A DNA stretch of 64,000 nucleotides. Source: Tildeniella torsiva UHER 1998/13D. GTDB taxonomy: Bacteria > Cyanobacteriota > Cyanobacteriia > Phormidesmidales > Phormidesmidaceae. Below the pieces are notes generated by a model. That model had not been told where the DNA came from. It saw nothing but the letters and a program-made list of their open reading frames with translations, and did not search any database. The translations under genes and the position numbers were made by a program. Positions within the stretch are counted from its first letter, which is position 1. Every line of letters begins with the position of its first letter. The stretch is from NCBI GenBank assembly GCA_019358835.1, contig JAHHIH010000004.1:300069-364068 (forward strand), in the 5' to 3' direction. Below, in pieces: positions 62,947 through 64,000 of this stretch.

Positions 62947-63428
62947 GATCTGCTTAACAAATCAGGCTTTTCATCACTTAGATACTTCTTGAAATCATCT
63001 TTTGCGTGGGAATGTTTGCCGCCATGATTTAGATCGGGAATAGGCCAAGGCTGTTTTTTGACTTCATAAGATATTGCCCTATTGGTTGCTACGAGACGGG
63101 CTAAATGCTCACAGTTCCAGCCTAGTAAGCCATACTCCCATTCTCGAAATCTTTTCAGAGCATAAATCAAACGTCGAATGGTTTTCTCAGGTGGGAAGGC
63201 AATATCTTCAATTTTTCTGACAAATTTAGCTTTTACATAATGGCTATCAAAAGGCTTCATGCCTCTGCCTGTATCAAAAATTTTATGGTCTGATAAGCCT
63301 ATGCCATAATGCCAAAAACCATCATTTCCTTGCCAGTTAAGAAGTTTTCCATAGAACTGACTTAAAGGATCAATAGAATGGTGAATCTGATCAATTGCTT
63401 TTGCGAGTTCGTGTTCGCTAATACTCAT
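62943..63428 (-). CDS. LRAT-domain-like protein
   Basis: 161 residues from ATG at 63428; a TTG at 63473 is an alternative. The motif GFWHYGIGLSDHKIFDTGRG holds two His residues, and GWNCEHLARL (N-C-E-H) holds the cysteine. This is the LRAT/NlpC-P60-like thiol acyltransferase pattern, which in animals transfers fatty acyl groups. In bacteria such domains are uncommon and mostly unstudied. Paired with a lipoprotein by a four-base overlap. AT-rich, foreign-looking DNA. Confidence 0.62.
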   Translation of the reverse strand: MSISEHELAKAIDQIHHSIDPLSQFYGKLLNWQGNDGFWHYGIGLSDHKIFDTGRGMKPFDSHYVKAKFVRKIEDIAFPPEKTIRRLIYALKRFREWEYGLLGWNCEHLARLVATNRAISYEVKKQPWPIPDLNHGGKHSHAKDDFKKYLSDEKPDLLSRS

Positions 63429-63553
63429 AATGATTTCCGAAAGGGAACTTAAGCTATTCCGCTTAATCTCCAAGATCGAGGATTAGGAGAGGGAATCGGA
63501 AAAGATAGCAGAATCTTCCGCAAATCTTCATTAAACCTATTGGTTATATCGGT

Positions 63554-63901
63554 TTAATCCACCACATCTCGAAACTGAGCAGCGCTAAGGGCTGTGTAGC
63601 GTACCGTGTGCTGGATCTGCTTGTGCCCAAGCCATTCCTGAATAACCCTCAGAGGGTACCCCTTCTCAACCATCAGATAACCTCTGGTATGCCTCAGAAC
63701 ATGGGGGTGGCTTAGCTCCTCTGGCAGGGCGATCGCAGCAGCAGCCTTGAAAATCTTAGATACAGCCTTACCGCTGATACCCTTACCCCCATAGCCAGCA
63801 AAGATGAAGGGGGCGGCTGGGTATTCTCGCTTCACTTTCCTCAGTCCTCTAAGCTCTTGACCATCCAGCGGGTGGGGTGCATCCCAGTTATGTAATGAGC
63901 A
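63554..63901 (-). pseudogene. Tyrosine recombinase C-terminal remnant
   Basis: Frame open from a stop at 63902-63904 to 63554, without a clear start (GTG at 63835 is in frame). The C-terminal catalytic part is complete: HVLRHTRGYLMVEKG (H-x2-R), EWLGHK and HTVRYT with the nucleophile Tyr. The upstream residues (DAPHPLDGQELRGLRK) match integrase sequence further, but the N-terminal half is missing. A short inverted repeat (ATTAAACC / GGTTTAAT, 63530-63558) overlaps the end. It is a relic of the integrase that likely inserted at the tRNA-Val gene. Confidence 0.75.
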
Positions 63902-64000
63902 TTAATGCTTATGTTGGGATGGCGGTACGAGCGCTAAGCTTTGGGCACTGTTCGCGCTAGTAGTCAGCCTCATGGATGCATCCAAACAAGCCCGCCTGAA

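Noticed and set aside
60159..63553. A direct repeat of the tRNA-Val 3' end as right attachment site
   Set aside because: No copy of the T-arm and acceptor end was found in the window.

Overview
The window looks like the chromosome of a filamentous, non-heterocystous cyanobacterium, probably near Leptolyngbya/Nodosilinea (the genus is inference). The evidence is direct: chlorophyll and heme pathway genes (aerobic Mg-protoporphyrin monomethyl ester cyclase acsF, protoporphyrinogen oxidase hemJ), many cyanobacterial-type hypotheticals, fairly GC-rich coding DNA, and very frequent copies of the HIP1 octamer GCGATCGC, including one in the loop of the dnaK terminator.

Layout. 1-740 holds the N-terminal part of an HNH nuclease in AT-richer DNA. 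740-12.2 kb is ordinary core: an MFS exporter, a secreted EEP-type hydrolase, endonuclease III, cysK beside an Rrf2 regulator, an M42 aminopeptidase, a VapBC pair, rsmI, two hypotheticals and thyX. 12.3-18.7 kb is envelope and signalling: a secreted protein with a duplicated module and a SPOR-like tail, an MscS channel, a VTT/DedA-like protein and a kinase/regulator pair. 18.7-24.7 kb has a 42-residue small gene, two ABC-2 permeases, a TIR protein, an LRR-kinase, a GIDE-like membrane protein and hemJ. 24.9-34.1 kb has a large TPR protein, a tandem winged-helix protein, a small gene overlapping an HNH nuclease, dnaK, a barrel protein, acsF and a second GIDE protein. 34.2-39 kb has a GHL10-type glycosidase and a divergent kinase / AraC-type response regulator pair. 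39.2-43.9 kb is a cyanate cluster: substrate-binding protein, permease, ATPase, cyanase and an NTF2-like protein. 44-51.9 kb has a heme-c type sensor, a Uma2 protein, a GntR regulator, msrA, truB and a GH13 amylase. 52-53.4 kb is a small AT-rich patch with HicAB. 53.5-60 kb has rmuC, a barrel gene broken by a one-base shift in a G tract, a GNAT enzyme, a cell-wall amidase and a SpoIID-like protein.

After tRNA-Val(GAC) at 60085 the base composition drops sharply. Up to about 63.5 kb there are small unknown genes: a zinc-ribbon protein, a protein with an acyl-carrier-like domain lacking its serine, a lipoprotein and an LRAT-like protein. A tyrosine recombinase fragment follows. This reads as a tRNA-linked genomic island and is the most novel part of the window.

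The cyanate cluster is the clearest functional unit: uptake by an ABC transporter, then cleavage by CynS to CO2 and ammonia, which feeds nitrogen and carbon supply. A second theme is non-coding. G-rich tracts begin exactly at the stop codons of at least five unrelated genes, C-rich tracts follow others, and two of the G-rich tracts are paired with the same AT-rich motif.
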